Source of the DNA: Burkholderiales bacterium 70-64
GTDB lineage: Bacteria; Pseudomonadota; Gammaproteobacteria; Burkholderiales; Burkholderiaceae_E
DNA: 64,000 bases
Assembly: GCA_001898645.1 (NCBI GenBank)
Contig: MKUQ01000016.1
Span: 186,001-250,000 of the forward strand
Direction: 5' to 3'
Positions 16,920-28,310 of this stretch are shown here, in pieces. Position 1 is the stretch's first letter, and the number at the start of each line of letters is the position of its first letter. A program made the position numbers and the translations under genes. Under the pieces are notes generated by a model. The model had not been told where the DNA came from. It worked only from the letters and a program-made list of their open reading frames with translations, and searched no databases.

Positions 16920-18654
16920 GCCGGCAGCGCGCCTGCGTCCGGTCCCCGGCGCAGCAGCGGCGCTGATCGCCGGCCTGGTCCACGCGGCGAGCTTCGCTCC
17001 GCTCGGGGCATGGTGGCTGCAGCTGGCCGCGCAGGCCGTTCTCGCCGCGCTGCTGCTGCGCGTGCCGGCCGCGGGCGGCAGTGCGCGTGGCGCGCTGCTC
17101 GGGTTTGCGTTCGGCCTCGGCTGGTTCACCGCCGGCGTGTCGTGGGTGTACATCAGCATGCATCGCTACGGCGGGATGCCGGCGCCGGTCGCGGCGCTGG
17201 CAGTGGTGCTGTTCGCCGCCTATCTGGCGCTGTTCCCGGCCGCCGTCGCCGCCGCGACGCTGCGCGCGCGCGCGTACGCGGCGGCGCGCGGTGCCGGCGA
17301 CACGCTCTCCGGCGCTCCGCTGGCCGGCATCGCGCTGCTGTTCGCCGGAAGCTGGGGCCTGGCCGAGATCGCTCGCGGCTACCTGTTCACCGGCTTTCCC
17401 TGGCTGGCGACCGGCTATGCGCACGTCGACGGCCCGCTGGCCGGCCTGGCACCCGTGGTGGGCGTATACGGCGTCTCGGCTTGCGCGGCGCTCGTTGCGT
17501 TCGGACTGGGCACCTTGGTGCACGGCCTGACGGCGAGGCACGCGCCGCCCGCAGTGGCGCCGGCCGCGTCACCCTCCGTGGTACATGGCCGCGGCGCCAC
17601 GCGCGGCAGCGCAGCCGCGATGGCGGGAGCACTCACCGTCGCCCCGTTGGTCGCGGGCCTGGCCGCCGGAGGGATCGACTGGTCGCATCCGAGCGGGCAA
17701 CCGCTGCAGGTACGCCTGCTGCAGGGCAATGTCGCGCAGGAGATGAAGTTCGATCCCGCGCGCACGCTGGAAGCCATGCGGTCCTACGTCGACGAGGTGC
17801 GGCGCGCCGAGGCCGCGCTCACGGTGTTGCCCGAAACCGCGTGGACCCTGCCGTGGTCGTTCACGCCGGAGCCGCTGCGCGCGGCGCTGGCGGCCCACCT
17901 GGAACACAACGGCGGCATGCTGGCGATCGGCATGCCGCTGCCCGAAGCGGCCGCGTCGGGACGGGCAGCACCCGAGGCCGGCGCGCCGGACGCCGGCGCA
18001 CGGGATGCCGGCGCACCGGTTGCGGATGCGCCGGACGCCGGCATGCCGCGGCTCACCAACAGCGTGGCCGTGATCGGCCCCGACGGGAACATCACGGCCC
18101 GCTACGACAAGCGCCACCTGGTCCCGTTCGGCGAGTTCGTGCCGCGCGGGTTCGGGTGGTTCGTCGCGATGATGGACATCCCGCTGGGCGAGTTCGGCCG
18201 CGGCGCCGCGCACCAGCCGCCGATCGCGATCGGCGACCAGCGGGTGGCGTTCGACATCTGCTACGAGGACCTGTTCGGCGAGGAGCTGGCGGTGCAGGTG
18301 CGCGACGGTGCGACGATCCTCGCCAACGTGAGCAACATCGCGTGGTTCGGCGACTCGCTCGCGCTGCCGCAGCATCTGCAGATCGCGCGCATGCGCGCGA
18401 TCGAGCTGGCGCGCCCGGTGCTGCGCTCGACCAACACCGGCGTGACCGCGGCGATCGATGCGCACGGCCGCATCCTCGGACGACTGCCGGTGTACGTGGC
18501 AGATGCGCTCGAGGCATCGGTGCAGGGCACGGCCGGGCTCACGCCGTATGCCCGCGCAGGCAATGCGGCACCCCTCGCACTGGGCATCGCGCTCGTGCTC
18601 GGGGGCGCGGCGGCGACGCGCGCGCGGCGCCGTGCGCACGGACGAACCCGTTAG
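16903..18654 (+). CDS. lnt: Apolipoprotein N-acyltransferase
   Basis: Inner-membrane enzyme that adds the third acyl chain to lipoproteins. 583 aa. The N-terminal half has about six membrane segments; the C-terminal nitrilase domain carries the catalytic triad Glu311 (LPETAW), Lys403 (YDKRHLVPFGE) and Cys453 (ICYED). GTG 16903 is chosen by the 17-bp overlap with corC and the position of the first helix; a longer frame would run deep into corC. Odd: a low-complexity insert of about 35 residues (GAPDAGARDAGAPVADAP) at about 345-382, within the nitrilase domain between Glu and Lys, coded by short GC-rich repeats. Confidence 0.95.
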   Translation: MPAPVEPAARLRPVPGAAAALIAGLVHAASFAPLGAWWLQLAAQAVLAALLLRVPAAGGSARGALLGFAFGLGWFTAGVSWVYISMHRYGGMPAPVAALAVVLFAAYLALFPAAVAAATLRARAYAAARGAGDTLSGAPLAGIALLFAGSWGLAEIARGYLFTGFPWLATGYAHVDGPLAGLAPVVGVYGVSACAALVAFGLGTLVHGLTARHAPPAVAPAASPSVVHGRGATRGSAAAMAGALTVAPLVAGLAAGGIDWSHPSGQPLQVRLLQGNVAQEMKFDPARTLEAMRSYVDEVRRAEAALTVLPETAWTLPWSFTPEPLRAALAAHLEHNGGMLAIGMPLPEAAASGRAAPEAGAPDAGARDAGAPVADAPDAGMPRLTNSVAVIGPDGNITARYDKRHLVPFGEFVPRGFGWFVAMMDIPLGEFGRGAAHQPPIAIGDQRVAFDICYEDLFGEELAVQVRDGATILANVSNIAWFGDSLALPQHLQIARMRAIELARPVLRSTNTGVTAAIDAHGRILGRLPVYVADALEASVQGTAGLTPYARAGNAAPLALGIALVLGGAAATRARRRAHGRTR

Positions 18655-18684
18655 AATGACGCCTTCGTTCCCTTCCCCCGCGTC

Positions 18685-19561
<877 letters not shown>

Positions 19562-19572
<11 letters not shown>

Positions 19573-21718
19573 GGCCGCGACGGCCCTGCCGAAGGCGGCT
19601 CATCCGCAGACGACCGGCGCAGCGGCAGCCGTCGCGCCGCTGCTGGTGGAGCTGTTCACCGAGGAGCTGCCGCCCAAGGCGCTGCGGCGGCTGGGCGAGG
19701 CATTCGCCGCCGGCGTCGCCGAGGGCCTGCGCAGCCGCGGCCTGGCCGAGGCCGACGCGCGCGTCGAGGCCTTCGCCACGCCGCGCCGGCTGGCGGTACG
19801 CGTGGATCCGGTCGCCGCCCGGGCGCCCGACCGCAGCATCGAGGTCAAGGGCCCCTCGCTGAAGGTCGGCCTCGACGCCGAGGGCCGCCCGACGCAGGCG
19901 CTGCTGAAGTGGGCCGAGCGCCAGGGCGCGGGCATCGATGCCCTGACGCGCGCGAGCGACGGCAAGCAGGAGTGCTTCTGGTTCCGCAGCACGGCGCGCG
20001 GCGAGGCGCTCGACGCCAGCATTCCGGCGCTGCTCGAGCAGGCTCTCTCCAGGCTGCCGATCCCCAAGGTGATGCAGTACCAGCTCGCCGACGGCCGCAC
20101 CACCGTGAGCTTCGTGCGCCCGGTGCACGGGCTGGTGGTGCTGCACGGCGCGCGCGTCGTCGAGGCATCGATCCTCGGCCTGCCGGCCGGCCGCACCACG
20201 CGCGGACACCGCTTCCAGTCCGACGGCACGATCGAGCTCGCCGATGCCCGCGCCTACGAAGGCGCGCTCGAATCGCGCGGCCGGGTGGTGGCCGCGTTCG
20301 AGACGCGGCGCGCGCGCATCGAAGCGCTGCTGCGCGAGCGCGCCGCGGCGCTGGGCGCTTCGCTGGGCGACGAGGAGCCGGTGATGGCGCTGCTCGACGA
20401 GGTCGCGGCGCTGGTCGAATGGCCGGCCGTCTACGCCGGCGAGTTCGATCGCGAGTTCCTGCAGGTGCCGCAGGAATGCCTGATCCTGACCATGCGCACC
20501 AACCAGAAGTACTTCCCTCTGTTCCAGGCCGATGGCCGCCTGCTGCCGAAGTTCCTGATCGTCTCGAACATGGCGGTCGACGACCCGCGCCTGATCATCG
20601 CGGGCAACGAGCGCGTGGTGCGTCCGCGGCTGGCCGACGCGCGCTTCTTCTTCGAGCAGGACAAGAAGACGCGGCTGGCCGATCGCGTCGGCCAGCTCGG
20701 CTCGGTCGTCTACCACGCCAGGCTCGGCACGCAGGGCGAGCGCGTCGAGCGCGTGCGCGAGATCGCCCGCGCAGTGGCCACGCTGCTCGGCGCCGATGCC
20801 GCGCTGGCCGATCGCGCCGCGCTGCTCGCCAAGACCGATCTGCTCACCGGCATGGTCGGCGAGTTCCCCGAGCTGCAGGGCATCATGGGCACCTATTACG
20901 CCCGGCACGACGGCGAGCCGGAGGCGGTGGCGCGGGCGATCGCCGAGCACTACCAGCCGCGCCACGCCGGCGACGCCCTGCCGGCGAGCGAGACCGGCAC
21001 CGTGCTCGCGCTCGCCGACAAGCTCGAGACGCTGGCCGGCATGTTCGGCATCGGCCAGCAGCCCACCGGCGACAAGGATCCCTTCGCGCTGCGACGCCAC
21101 GCGCTGGGGGTCATCCGGATGCTGATCGAGCGCCGGCTCGAGCTACCGCTCAACGCGCTGGTCGATGCGGCTTTCCGCGCCTTCGGCGACCGCGTGAGCC
21201 ATGCCCATGCCGAGCTCGAGACCTTCTTCCACGAGCGGCTCGCCGGCTACCTGCGCGAGCGCGGCTACACGGCGCAGGAGATCGCCGCAGTGGTCGACCA
21301 GCGCCCGATGCAACTGGCGCGGGTACCGGCGCAGCTCGAGGCGGTGCGCGAGTTCTCCCGGCTGCCCGAGGCCGAGGCGCTGGCGGCGGCCAACAAGCGC
21401 ATCGTCAACATCCTGCGCAAGGCGGGTGACGGCATCGGCAGCGCGGTCGACCGCGCCCTGCTGGCCGAGCCCGCCGAGCGCGCCCTGGCCGACCAGGTGG
21501 CCCGGCTCGCGCCGCAGCTCGAGGCGCGCATGCAGGCAGCCGATTTCACCGGCGCCATGACCCTCATGGCGCAGGCGCGCGACGACGTCGACCGCTTCTT
21601 CGACCAAGTGCTGGTGATGGCGGACGACGAGCGCGTGCGCGCCAACCGGCTGGCGCTGCTGTCGGGACTGCGCCACCTGATGAACCGCGTCGCCGACATC
21701 TCGAAGCTCTCCCGGTGA
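19562..21718 (+). CDS. glyS: Glycine--tRNA ligase beta subunit
   Basis: tRNA-binding subunit of glycyl-tRNA synthetase, 718 aa. Conserved landmarks are [18 protein letters not shown] near the N-terminus, [16 protein letters not shown] in the middle, and [27 protein letters not shown] before the C-terminal anticodon-binding part. ATG 19562 adds about 30 residues before LLVELF, an Ala/Thr-rich extension that may be unimportant. It overlaps glyQ and, at its end, gmhB (GTGA). Confidence 0.96.
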
Positions 21719-22248
21719 AGCTGATCATCCTCGACCGCGACGGCGTCATCAACCACGACAGCGACGCCTTCATCCGCAGCCCGGAGGAATGGGTTCCGCT
21801 GCCGGGCAGCCTCGACGCGATCACCCGGCTGGGCAGGGCCGGCTATCGCGTGGTGGTGGCGACCAACCAGTCGGGCGTGGCGCGCGGGCTGTTCGATCTC
21901 GGCACGCTGGGCGCCATCCACGCGAAGATGCACCAGGCGGTCGCCGGCGCCGGCGGCCGCATCGACGCGATCTTCTTCTGCCCGCACGGGCCCGAGGCGG
22001 ATTGCGCGTGCCGCAAGCCCAGGCCCGGCATGCTGCTCGAGATCCTGCAGCGCTTCCGCGCCGCGCCGGCCGAGGTGCACGCGATCGGCGATTCGCTGCG
22101 CGACCTGCAGGCCGCGCACGCCGCGGGCTGCCGCCCGGTGCTGGTGCTCACCGGCAAGGGACAGCGGACGATGCAGGCCGGCGGCCTGCCTCCGGCCACC
22201 GCAGTGCGGGTCGACCTGGCGGCCGTCGCAGCCGAGCTGGCGCCGTAA
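21715..22248 (+). CDS. gmhB: D-glycero-beta-D-manno-heptose-1,7-bisphosphate 7-phosphatase
   Basis: HAD-superfamily phosphatase of ADP-heptose synthesis for the LPS inner core, 177 aa. The nucleophile motif LDRDGVIN has Asp7 and Asp9. The zinc-binding loop CPHGPEADCACRKP and the motif RKPRPGMLLE are specific to GmhB. GTG 21715 overlaps the glyS stop; the gene's own TAA shares one base with the plsC ATG. Confidence 0.95.
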   Translation: MKLIILDRDGVINHDSDAFIRSPEEWVPLPGSLDAITRLGRAGYRVVVATNQSGVARGLFDLGTLGAIHAKMHQAVAGAGGRIDAIFFCPHGPEADCACRKPRPGMLLEILQRFRAAPAEVHAIGDSLRDLQAAHAAGCRPVLVLTGKGQRTMQAGGLPPATAVRVDLAAVAAELAP

Positions 22249-23009
22249 TGAGCCTGGCGCTGCGGTCGGCGCTGTTCCTGCTGTTCCAGATCGTCACGGT
22301 GGTGCCCTACGCGCTGGCCTGCCTGCTGTGGGCGCCGCTGCCGCGCCATCGGCGCTATCGGCTCACGCTAGGCTGGCCGCGCATGGTGATCTGGGCGGCG
22401 CACCGGCTGATCGGCATCCGTCACCAGGTGATCGGCGTGCACCACCTGCCGCAGGGTCCGGCGATCCTGATGTCGAAGCACCAGTCGACCTGGGAGACGC
22501 TGTTCTTTCCGACCTGGATGCCGCGCGAGCTGTGCTACGTGTTCAAGCGCGAGCTGCTCTACCTGCCCTTCTTCGGCTGGGGCATCGGGCTGCTGGACAT
22601 GATCCACATCGACCGCAGCCGCGGCAGGGACGCGCTCGAGCAGGTGATCGAGCAGGGCTCGCGCAAGCTCGCCGAGGGCCGCTGGATCATCCTCTTCCCC
22701 GAGGGCACGCGCACGCGCGCGGGCTCGCAGGGCCGCTACAAGCTCGGCGGCGCGCGCCTCGCCGTGGGCACCGGAGCAGCAGTGGTGCCGATCGCGGTGA
22801 ACTCGGGTGAATGCTGGCCGCGCCGCGCCCTGGTGCTGCGCCCCGGCATGATCACGGTATCGATCGGGCCGGTGATCGTCAGCGAAGGCAAGAGCGCCGA
22901 GCAGCTCAACCTCGAGATCGAAGGCTGGATAGAATCCGAGATGCGCCGGCTCAGCCCTCATCTGTATCGCGATGCCGCATCTGCTGTCACGAGGTCCATC
23001 CCCGCTTGA
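22248..23009 (+). CDS. plsC: 1-acyl-sn-glycerol-3-phosphate acyltransferase
   Basis: Membrane-bound LPLAT-family enzyme making phosphatidic acid, 253 aa. An N-terminal helix (about 8-30) is followed by motif I HQSTWE at 78-83 (His78; Glu replaces the more usual Asp of HX4D, as in many betaproteobacterial homologues). The phosphate-binding motif FPEGTRT is present in the second half. TAATG overlap with gmhB. Confidence 0.92.
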   Translation: MSLALRSALFLLFQIVTVVPYALACLLWAPLPRHRRYRLTLGWPRMVIWAAHRLIGIRHQVIGVHHLPQGPAILMSKHQSTWETLFFPTWMPRELCYVFKRELLYLPFFGWGIGLLDMIHIDRSRGRDALEQVIEQGSRKLAEGRWIILFPEGTRTRAGSQGRYKLGGARLAVGTGAAVVPIAVNSGECWPRRALVLRPGMITVSIGPVIVSEGKSAEQLNLEIEGWIESEMRRLSPHLYRDAASAVTRSIPA

Positions 23010-23848
23010 AACACCGAACCGATCGTTCCCGCCGCCAGCCGCCTGCGGGCGAAGCGGCCCTGCAGCTGGCGCTGCCGCTGTTCGAACCGCCTCCCGCCGA
23101 AGCACGGCCCGCGACGCCGCCGTGCGCACCAGCCCCCGGCCTGCGCTCGACCTGCCTGTGCGAGCAGACGGTGCACTACGAGCTGCGCCGCTCGCGGCGG
23201 CGCACGATAGGCTTCGTGATCGACGATCGCGGCCTGCGCGTCACCGCGCCGCGCTGGGTGCCGCTGGCCGACATCGAGCGCGCGCTGCAGGAGAAGTCGC
23301 GCTGGATCGTGCGCAAGCTGGTCGAGTGGCGTGCCCACGAGGCGCGCCGCGAACGCGTCACCGTGCGCTGGGAGCACGGCGCATCGCTGCGCTTTCTCGG
23401 CACGACGCTCACGCTGGCGCTCGACGCCGATGCGCGCGGCGTCTCGCGCGAAGGCGAGCGCCTGGTGGTGGGGCTGGCGCCGCTGGCAGGCGCCGAGCAG
23501 CTCAAGGACCGCGTGCAGGGCTGGCTGCAGGCGCGCGCACGCGAGGTCTTCGCCGAGCGCATCCCGCTGTTCGCGCAGCGCCTGGGACTCGAGCCGAGCC
23601 GCTGGTCGCTGTCCTCGGCGCGCACCCGCTGGGGCAGCTGCACGCCCGACGGCGCGATCCGGCTGAACTGGCGCCTGGTGCACTTCCCGCTCGAGATCAT
23701 CGACTACGTCATCGCCCACGAGCTCGCGCACCTGCGCGAGCTCAACCACGGACCGCGCTTCTGGTCCACCGTCGGCGAGCTGTTCCCCGATTTCGAGCGT
23801 GCGCGCGCCTGGCTGCGCGAGTTTCCCGACGACATGCCGGTCGGGTAA
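23006..23848 (+). CDS. YgjP/SprT-like zinc metallopeptidase-fold protein (DUF45)
   Basis: 280 aa from TTG 23006, which overlaps the plsC stop as TTGA. The signature HELAH at 238-242 with His248 (HELAHLRELNH) is the YgjP metal site; WGSC and LNWRLVHFP precede it as in the family. About 50 N-terminal residues are Pro/Ala-rich and poorly conserved looking. Members are predicted metal-dependent hydrolases; the substrate is not established. No ATG exists near the expected start, which is why TTG is used. Confidence 0.85.
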   Translation: MKHRTDRSRRQPPAGEAALQLALPLFEPPPAEARPATPPCAPAPGLRSTCLCEQTVHYELRRSRRRTIGFVIDDRGLRVTAPRWVPLADIERALQEKSRWIVRKLVEWRAHEARRERVTVRWEHGASLRFLGTTLTLALDADARGVSREGERLVVGLAPLAGAEQLKDRVQGWLQARAREVFAERIPLFAQRLGLEPSRWSLSSARTRWGSCTPDGAIRLNWRLVHFPLEIIDYVIAHELAHLRELNHGPRFWSTVGELFPDFERARAWLREFPDDMPVG

Positions 23849-23866
23849 TCCACACGAGGAGCGAAG

Positions 23867-24256
<390 letters not shown>

Positions 24257-24261
24257 CCGGG

Positions 24262-24888
24262 TCATAGCCGCAGCAGCCGTCCCCACGCCGGCGCAGGCGG
24301 CCAGTGCGCAGGATCCGGCGCACCCGACGGAGTCGGGGCAGCCGACGCGCCCGGCGGGCTCGGAGCAGACGACGCGCCCGGTGAGCCCGGTGAGCCCGAA
24401 GCAGCCGAGGCGCTGCTGCGCAGCCATTGCGCCGCGCTCAGCCAGCCGCCGTGGGTGACCAGAAGCGCGCGCGGGCGCTCCTCGAGCACGGCGCGTACGC
24501 GCGCCAGCAGCTCGGCCAGCGATTCCCCGCCGCCGGGGCGATGGTGCAGGAAGTCGGCCAGCCACGCGTCGATCGCGGCGCGAGGAACGCTGCTCCAGGC
24601 AAGGCCGTCCCAGGTGCCGAAATCCAGCTCGACGAGCCGTGCGTCGACGCGATGGACCCAGCCGGCTGCACGCAACACGCGCCCTACTGCACGACACCGC
24701 TCGAGCGGGGAGGTCCACACCACCGCGGGCAGCCGCTCGCGCCGCGCCAGCGCGCGCATGCGCTGCGCCAGCCGGCGGGCGCGGCGCGGATCGACCGGCA
24801 GGTCGGTGCGCCCGAGGCACAGCCCCTCTGCGCCGAGCGGACGGGGATGGCGCCAGCAGTGCAGCGACAGCGCGGGCGATGCGGTCAT
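24262..24888 (-). CDS. cobC: Histidine phosphatase, probable alpha-ribazole phosphatase CobC
   Basis: Removes the phosphate from alpha-ribazole or cobalamin 5'-phosphate in the last step of nucleotide-loop assembly. 208 aa. The catalytic His sits in WRHPRP (the family more often has RHG/RHT); GLCLGRTDLPVDP and the second catalytic His in VTHGGW fit the CobC branch. The C-terminal third includes a Ser/Pro/Gly/Ala low-complexity stretch (about 158-190) coded by short GC-rich repeats. ATG 24888 overlaps the cobS stop (ATGA). Last gene of the cobalamin operon. Confidence 0.85.
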   Translation of the reverse strand: MTASPALSLHCWRHPRPLGAEGLCLGRTDLPVDPRRARRLAQRMRALARRERLPAVVWTSPLERCRAVGRVLRAAGWVHRVDARLVELDFGTWDGLAWSSVPRAAIDAWLADFLHHRPGGGESLAELLARVRAVLEERPRALLVTHGGWLSAAQWLRSSASAASGSPGSPGASSAPSPPGASAAPTPSGAPDPAHWPPAPAWGRLLRL

Positions 24889-25763
24889 GCCGCGGCTGCC
24901 CCGGCCTGGAACGCCAGCAAGGCCAGGTAGACCGCCACTTCGCTGACCTGCTGCGCCGCGCCGAGGCAATCGCCGGTGAATCCGCCCAGGCGCGCGAGGA
25001 ACCAGCGGCCGCACAGCCATGCCGCGACGGCGGCGGCCGCGCAGGCCAGCAGCCACGCCGCCGGCGCCGCGTAGCCGGCGCCCGCAGCCGCACCAGCACC
25101 AGCACCAGCACCAGCAGCCACACTTGCACCCGTACCCACCGCCTGCGCACCGGCGAGCGCGACGCAGCCGGCCAGCGCCGCCAGCGGCCACGCCAGCGCG
25201 ACGCCCCAGCCGGCGCTGGTCGATCGCCGAGCCAGCGGCGCGGCCTTGCTGCGCTCCGGCTCGCCGGCATAGGGCAGCCAGCGCATCAGGCCCACGGCCG
25301 CCGCGCGCGATACCGTGTGCGCCAGCACCAGCGCCGCGCAGGCCGTCGACAGCGGCAGCGAGGCCAGGGCCGCGGCCTTGAGCGCCAGCAGCAGGGTGAT
25401 GCCGATCACGCCGTAGCTGCCCAGCCGCGAGTCCTTCATGATCTGCAGCGCGCGTTCGCGATCGACCGCGCCGCCCAGGCCATCGCACACGTCGGCGAAG
25501 CCATCCTCGTGGAATGCGCCGGTCAGCACCAGCGACGCGGCCATCGACAGCAGCACCGCCACCACCGGCGGCCACCAGGCGGCGGCGAGCCACAGGCACA
25601 GGGCGGCCACGCCCCCGACGGCGGCGCCGACCAACGGGAAGTAGCGGGCGCTCGCCTCGAGCCACTCGGCGCGATAGCCGACCCATTGCGCGAGCCGGCG
25701 CGGCAGCGGCACGCGCGTGAGGAACTGCAGCGCGACCAGCAGCAGGCGCAGCTCGTGCTTCAC
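24885..25763 (-). CDS. cobS: Adenosylcobinamide-GDP ribazoletransferase
   Basis: Integral membrane cobalamin synthase joining AdoCbi-GDP with alpha-ribazole(-phosphate). 292 aa, with multiple hydrophobic helices. The family motif [15 protein letters not shown] is at about 84-98, followed by [14 protein letters not shown] 25763 overlaps the cobT stop (GTGA). A Gly-Ala repeat (about 210-230) lies in a loop between helices and is coded by a short hexanucleotide array. Confidence 0.93.
   Translation of the reverse strand: MKHELRLLLVALQFLTRVPLPRRLAQWVGYRAEWLEASARYFPLVGAAVGGVAALCLWLAAAWWPPVVAVLLSMAASLVLTGAFHEDGFADVCDGLGGAVDRERALQIMKDSRLGSYGVIGITLLLALKAAALASLPLSTACAALVLAHTVSRAAAVGLMRWLPYAGEPERSKAAPLARRSTSAGWGVALAWPLAALAGCVALAGAQAVGTGASVAAGAGAGAGAAAGAGYAAPAAWLLACAAAAVAAWLCGRWFLARLGGFTGDCLGAAQQVSEVAVYLALLAFQAGAAAA
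25091..25114 (+). repeat. Hexanucleotide CACCAG repeat, four copies, inside cobS
   Basis: Four perfect tandem CACCAG units. On the coding (minus) strand they read CTGGTG and encode alternating Gly/Ala in frame. The repeat extends with imperfect copies on both sides. The array is a likely slippage site, and in-frame change would only alter loop length. Confidence 0.85.
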
Positions 25764-26806
25764 GACGGCAGGGCGCCGGAAACCCCCGCGCTCTCGAAGC
25801 TGGCCATCTCGTCGAGCAGGCGCACGGCCGACTCGATCAGCGGCCAGGCCAGCGCCGCGCCCGAGCCCTCGCCGAGCCTCAGGTCCAGCGCGATCAGGGG
25901 CTGCGCGTCCAGTGCGTGCAGCAGGCGCGCGTGGCCGGGCTCGTGCGAGCGATGGGCGAACACGCAGTAGCCGCCGACCGCCGGCACGAGCCGCTGGGCG
26001 ACCAGCACGGCGCTGCCGGCGATGAAGCCGTCGACCACGACCAGCCGCCGCTCGGCGGCTGCCTGCAGCACCGCGCCCACCATCATCGCGATCTCCAGCC
26101 CGCCGAAGGCGGCCAGCGCCTGCAGCGGCTCGACCGCCTCGGAGTGCCGCTGCAGCACTGCGTGCAGGACCGCGATCTTGTGCGCCAGCGCCTCGTCGCC
26201 CAGCCCGGTGCCGCGCCCGGTGCATGCCTCGATCGCCGTGCCGGTGAGCCGCGCCAGCAGCAGCGAGGCGGCCGAGGTATTGCCGATGCCCATCTCGCCC
26301 AGCAGCACGGCATTGCCCGGCAGCTCGCTCACCACCTGACGGCCGGCGGCGATCGCCTCGCGGCACTGGGCGTCGCTCATCGCCGGGCCGGCGAGCGCAT
26401 CCTGCGTGCCGGCGGCGATCTTGCGCGATACCAGCCCGGGGCGCGGAGCGAAGTCGTGACGCACGCCCGCATCCACCACCGTCAGCGCCAGCCCGTGCTG
26501 GCGCGCCAGCACGCAGATGGCAGCGCCGCCGGCGAGGAAGTTCTCGACCATCTGCCAGGTGACCTCGCTCGGGTAGGCCGACACGCCGCGCGCGGCCAGG
26601 CCGTGGTCGGCCGCGAACACCAGCACCTGCGGCTCGGTCAGGCGCGGCCGCTCGGTGCGCTGCACCAGCCCGATGCGCAGCGCCAGGGTTTCGAGCACGC
26701 CGAGCGATCCGAGGGGCTTGGTCTTGCCGTCCAGGGCCTGCTGGAGACGTTCGGCCAGGGCGGCGTCGGCGACGTCGGCCACATCGACAATGGGGGGCAG
26801 CATCAT
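25760..26806 (-). CDS. cobT: Nicotinate-nucleotide--dimethylbenzimidazole phosphoribosyltransferase
   Basis: Activates the lower ligand base of cobalamin by making alpha-ribazole phosphate. 348 aa. Conserved stretches: [50 protein letters not shown], and near the end [14 protein letters not shown] with the catalytic Glu. ATG 26806 is used, 10 bp after the cobQ stop; an in-frame TTG at 26824 would overlap cobQ. Confidence 0.95.
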   Translation of the reverse strand: MMLPPIVDVADVADAALAERLQQALDGKTKPLGSLGVLETLALRIGLVQRTERPRLTEPQVLVFAADHGLAARGVSAYPSEVTWQMVENFLAGGAAICVLARQHGLALTVVDAGVRHDFAPRPGLVSRKIAAGTQDALAGPAMSDAQCREAIAAGRQVVSELPGNAVLLGEMGIGNTSAASLLLARLTGTAIEACTGRGTGLGDEALAHKIAVLHAVLQRHSEAVEPLQALAAFGGLEIAMMVGAVLQAAAERRLVVVDGFIAGSAVLVAQRLVPAVGGYCVFAHRSHEPGHARLLHALDAQPLIALDLRLGEGSGAALAWPLIESAVRLLDEMASFESAGVSGALPS

Positions 26807-26816
26807 GGGGGTCTCG

Positions 26817-28310
26817 TCAGGCAAGCCGCGACGCGTCCGCGCCGCCGGGGGTGGGGGAATCGAGCAGCCCCATCAGCGCACCCGGCGCGAAACGGGCATC
26901 GATGAAGTCGGCCAGGCCGTCGAACACCTGGTCCAGCGTGTGCGCCGCGGCGCCGAACAGCGCACGCAGCACTGCCGGCGCCTCGAACAGGCCGTGCACG
27001 TACAGGCCGAGCACGTTGCCCGCCTGCCAGCCGATCGGCTCGTCCGCAGCGTTGCGCAGCACCACCTGCGCGGGCTGCGCGCCGGTCTGTCCGAACGTGC
27101 GGCCGTGACGGATCTCGTAGCCGTCGAAGGCCACGCCGGACAGCGGCGTCCACTCGCCGCCCAGCGCATCGAAGCGCGCCGCCGTGGCACGCAACAGCTT
27201 GTCGCGCTCGAAACGGGTGACCAGCGGCAGCAGGCCCAGGCCTGGAGCGTTGCCGTCCACGCCATGGGGATCGACCAGCGCCTCACCGAGCATCTGCAGG
27301 CCGCCGCACACGCCGAGCACCGCGCCGCCGCACGCGGCATGGCGGGCGATCGCCGCGTCCAGCCCCTGCGCCCGCAGCCAGGCGAGATCGCTGCTGGTGT
27401 GCTTGGAGCCGGGCAGCACGATCCAGTGCGCACCCTCGAGCTCGGCCGGCGTGCGCGCCCAGCGCAGGCTCACGCCGGCCAGCGTGCGCAGCGGCTGGAA
27501 CTCGTCGAGGTTGCTGATGCGCGGCGGCGCCACGATGGCGATGCGCCGCCCGCTGCCGTCGCCGCTGGGCGCGGCGTCGAACACGCCGTCTTCCTCCGGC
27601 AGGCCGTGGCCGCGCCACATCGGCAGCACGGCCAGCGTCGGCACGCCGGTCAGCTCGAAGAGACGTTGCGGACCGGGCTCGAGCAGGCCGGCGTCGCCGC
27701 GGAAACGGTTGAGCACGAAGCCGCGCAGCGCCACACGTTCGGCCTGCGGCAGCAGCTGGTGCGTACCGTAGAGGTGCGCGAACGCACCGCCGCGATCGAT
27801 GTCGACCACCAGCAGGCAGGCCGCGCGCGCCTCGAGCGCGGTGCGCATGTTGACGTAGTCGCTGTCGTGCAGATTGATCTCGGCCGGCGAGCCGGCACCT
27901 TCGATGACCACGACATCGTGCCCGGCCAGCAGTGCATGCAGGGCCTCACGCGCATGGGGCCACAGGCGCTCGCTGCGCATCCGCCACGGCACGCTGGCCA
28001 GGTCCTCGCGCACCTGCCCGAGCACCACCACCTGGCTGGCCGTATCGGCCTCCGGCTTGAGCAGCACCGGGTTCATGCGGACATCGGGATGCGCGCGCGC
28101 GGCCAGCGCCTGGAAGTACTGCGCGCTGCCGATCTCGCCGGCGCGCCCCTGCGGCCCGGGCACCACGCGCGCGTTGTTGCTCATGTTCTGCGCCTTGAAG
28201 GGCGCGACCTTCAGCCCCTGGCGCTCATACCAGCGGCACAGCGCCGTGGCGAGCCAGCTCTTGCCGGCACCGCTGGTGGTGCCCAGCACCATCACCGCGC
28301 GCGCCGTCAT
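26817..28310 (-). CDS. cobQ: Cobyric acid synthase
   Basis: Glutamine-dependent amidation of four peripheral carboxylates of adenosylcobyrinate a,c-diamide. 497 aa. The N-terminal dethiobiotin-synthetase-like domain has [11 protein letters not shown] and [11 protein letters not shown]. The C-terminal glutaminase domain has the nucleophile Cys in [10 protein letters not shown] and the catalytic His in GLYVHGLFE. It overlaps the aminotransferase gene upstream by 4 bp. Confidence 0.96.
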   Translation of the reverse strand: MTARAVMVLGTTSGAGKSWLATALCRWYERQGLKVAPFKAQNMSNNARVVPGPQGRAGEIGSAQYFQALAARAHPDVRMNPVLLKPEADTASQVVVLGQVREDLASVPWRMRSERLWPHAREALHALLAGHDVVVIEGAGSPAEINLHDSDYVNMRTALEARAACLLVVDIDRGGAFAHLYGTHQLLPQAERVALRGFVLNRFRGDAGLLEPGPQRLFELTGVPTLAVLPMWRGHGLPEEDGVFDAAPSGDGSGRRIAIVAPPRISNLDEFQPLRTLAGVSLRWARTPAELEGAHWIVLPGSKHTSSDLAWLRAQGLDAAIARHAACGGAVLGVCGGLQMLGEALVDPHGVDGNAPGLGLLPLVTRFERDKLLRATAARFDALGGEWTPLSGVAFDGYEIRHGRTFGQTGAQPAQVVLRNAADEPIGWQAGNVLGLYVHGLFEAPAVLRALFGAAAHTLDQVFDGLADFIDARFAPGALMGLLDSPTPGGADASRLA

